This document shows positions 62,610-64,000 of a DNA stretch of 64,000 bases, in pieces. The stretch is taken from NCBI GenBank assembly GCA_030681645.1, contig JAUXRX010000028.1, positions 1 to 64,000 on the forward strand, read 5' to 3'. The DNA comes from Archangium sp. Its GTDB lineage: Bacteria > Myxococcota > Myxococcia > Myxococcales > Myxococcaceae. Under the pieces are notes generated by a model. It was not told the DNA's origin and searched no databases. It saw nothing but the letters and a program-made list of their open reading frames with translations. Position numbers and translations under genes: made by a program. Position 1 is the first letter of the stretch, and each line of letters opens with the position of its first letter.

Positions 62610-63620
62610 TCATTCCACTTCCTCTTCGTCGTGGTGGCGGCGCACCACCGAGCTGCTGGTCTGCGGCGTGCCGATGCGGCTGGCCGTGCCCGAGATGGCC
62701 TGCGTCACCTTCTCGGCGAACTCCTGCGCCGAGTGGTGGCCGCGCAGCTTGAGCAGGTGATTGCGCGCGGCGACCTCGACGATGGTGGTCATGTTGCGGC
62801 CCGGGCGCACCGGCACCACCGAGAGCGGCGCCTCGACGCCCACCAGCGGCATCAACTTCTCGTCGAGGCCCAGGCGGTCGTACTCGGCCGAGTTGGTCCA
62901 CTCCACGAACTCGATGATCAGCTCGATCTTCTTGCGGTCGCGCACCGAGGCCACGCCGAAGAGGTCCTTGATGTTGAGAATGCCCAGGCCGCGGATCTCC
63001 ATGTGGTGCTGGATGAGGTCGTTGCCGTGGCCGTACACGTCGCCCGCGCGGCGGGTCAGGTTGACGATGTCGTCGGCCACCAGGCGATGGCCGCGCATCA
63101 CCAGGTCGAGGGCGATCTCCGACTTGCCGATGCCCGACTTGCCCAGCATCAGCACGCCCACGCCGAACACGTCGATGAGCACGCCGTGGAGGCTGCCGGT
63201 GGCGGTGAGCGCCTCTTCGAGGAACGCCTGCACCTGGCTGATGAAGGCCGAGCTCACCAGCGGCGTGCGCATCAGCGCGAGGCGGTTCTGGCGGCAGCCT
63301 TCCAGCAGCGGCGCGGGCAGCTCGAGGCCCTTGGTCACCACCACGCAGGCCAGCCGGCTCTCGAAGAGCTTGCTGAGCACCGCGCTCTGCTGCTCCTCGG
63401 TGAGGGTGCGCAGGTAGCTGATCTCGGTGTTCCCGAAGACCTGCACCCGCTCGGCGTGGAGGTGCTCGGTGAAGCCGGTGAGCGCCAGGCCCGGCTTCTG
63501 AATGCGGCTCGAGCTGATGGCGTGATCGAGGCCCTCTTCGCCGGCGACCAGCTCGAGCTTCAGGTCGTACTGCTCGTCAGCGAGCAGGCGCGAGACGGGA
63601 ATCTGCAGGGCGGTAGGCAC
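62610..63620 (-). CDS. hprK: HPr kinase/phosphorylase
   Basis: A 336-residue HprK, the bifunctional enzyme that phosphorylates Ser46 of HPr and reverses the reaction. The P-loop is LGKSGIGKSEIALDL in the C-terminal catalytic domain, the signature MEIRGLGILNIKDLFG is present, and the N-terminal half has the expected HprK-N domain (LRTLTEEQQSAVLSKLFESRLACVVVTKGLELP). The start is GTG 63620. With rapZ it forms the regulatory core of a PTS; HPr and EI genes are not in the window. Confidence 0.95.
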   Translation of the reverse strand: MPTALQIPVSRLLADEQYDLKLELVAGEEGLDHAISSSRIQKPGLALTGFTEHLHAERVQVFGNTEISYLRTLTEEQQSAVLSKLFESRLACVVVTKGLELPAPLLEGCRQNRLALMRTPLVSSAFISQVQAFLEEALTATGSLHGVLIDVFGVGVLMLGKSGIGKSEIALDLVMRGHRLVADDIVNLTRRAGDVYGHGNDLIQHHMEIRGLGILNIKDLFGVASVRDRKKIELIIEFVEWTNSAEYDRLGLDEKLMPLVGVEAPLSVVPVRPGRNMTTIVEVAARNHLLKLRGHHSAQEFAEKVTQAISGTASRIGTPQTSSSVVRRHHDEEEVE

Positions 63621-63689
63621 GCGGACGATATTGCATGCGGCACGTCACCGGCGCCATTCCGAAGCGGCAGGGGCTAACGTCGGGCCCTG

Positions 63690-64000
63690 ATGCCGACCGA
63701 CACCATCGACTTCATGGGCCAGCAGGTTCCACTCGAAGCCGAGCGGGTGGCGACTCACGGCGTCCAGCTCACCCCGGGCGCGGTCGAGCAGCTGCGCCGG
63801 TTGCCGGGCCTCAAGGCGCTCAACCTCAACACCAGCGACACCACCGACGAGCTGCTCGCGGCGATCTGCCGCCTGGTGACGCTCGAGGATCTCGACGTCA
63901 GCTGCACCAACATCACCGATGCGGGCGCGGCGCACCTGCGGGGGCTGGTCCACCTCCGGCACCTGCGCATCAAGGAGAACGACCTCAGCGACGCGCTCGT
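63690..64000 (+). CDS. Leucine-rich-repeat protein, 5' part only
   Basis: The frame starts at ATG 63690 and is open to the right end of the window, giving about 103 residues. It contains leucine-rich repeats (LRRLPGLKALNLNTS, RLVTLEDLDVSCTNITDAG, RGLVHLRHLRIKENDLSD) that match the LxxLxxLxLxxxxI/L pattern. No signal peptide is seen. It is divergent from hprK with a 69-base gap. The function cannot be told from this fragment. Confidence 0.75.
   Translation, partial: MPTDTIDFMGQQVPLEAERVATHGVQLTPGAVEQLRRLPGLKALNLNTSDTTDELLAAICRLVTLEDLDVSCTNITDAGAAHLRGLVHLRHLRIKENDLSDAL

Overview
The window is very GC-rich, with strong G/C bias at third codon positions and dense bacterial gene packing. Several traits point to a myxobacterium-like member of the Myxococcota. 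These are lipoproteins with Gly/Thr-Gly or Asp/Ala-Gly linkers after the lipobox, cysteine-rich secreted lipoproteins, three large Hanks-type Ser/Thr kinases, a sigma factor paired with a kinase, PilZ/receiver and multi-PAS signalling proteins, and the hprK-rapZ pair. This placement rests on gene style alone. No rRNA, tRNA or CRISPR array was seen.

Layout. 1-10.2 kb: envelope and secreted proteins (lipoproteins, a beta-barrel, a carboxylesterase), two alpha/beta-fold enzymes, an acyl-CoA dehydrogenase, RNase HI and a pair of paralogous membrane-anchored proteins. 10.3-16.6 kb: a TPR Ser/Thr kinase, a multi-TM protein, and a LysR regulator divergent from a short-chain dehydrogenase with a palindromic operator between them. 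16.6-19.9 kb: a scarred region holding a secreted S1-repeat protein, a 134-bp remnant of a paralogue, an overlapping three-gene module whose first gene is DUF4365-like and seems to have lost its start, and a RES-domain toxin remnant. 20-33 kb: malic enzyme, PilZ-receiver and CBS proteins, Cys-rich and EF-hand-like lipoproteins, an Hsp70-like protein with a repeat-derived insertion, DUF4230, DUF4349 and ApbE.

33-43.5 kb: a palindromic MITE-like element, a HEAT/redoxin operon, an acyl-CoA ligase, a collagen-like dihaem cytochrome lipoprotein, and a signalling locus. That locus contains a sigma factor, a kinase with an anti-sigma-like zinc finger and three secretin-N-like domains, and a divergent zinc-ribbon kinase. 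43.5-53.2 kb: small membrane and secreted proteins, a cupredoxin pseudogene, a perfect 85-bp tandem duplication ahead of a gene, a mannose-class PTS EIIB, and a four-PAS histidine kinase with its FixJ-like regulator. 53.9-61.1 kb: an apparent genomic island with a P-type cation ATPase, a DUF155-like membrane protein and two multi-domain universal stress proteins. It is flanked by 113-bp direct repeats made from the 3' end of a glutathione transferase gene. 61.1-64 kb: the intact glutathione transferase, rapZ, hprK and the start of a leucine-rich-repeat protein.

A family of 26-bp repeats (core CCTCGACTCCGCTCGG...TGAACGG), often paired as hairpins, is scattered between genes and once lies inside a coding sequence. 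Start codons were chosen by eye from ribosome-binding sites, signal peptides and 4-nt overlaps. Family names come from motif recognition, not database searches.
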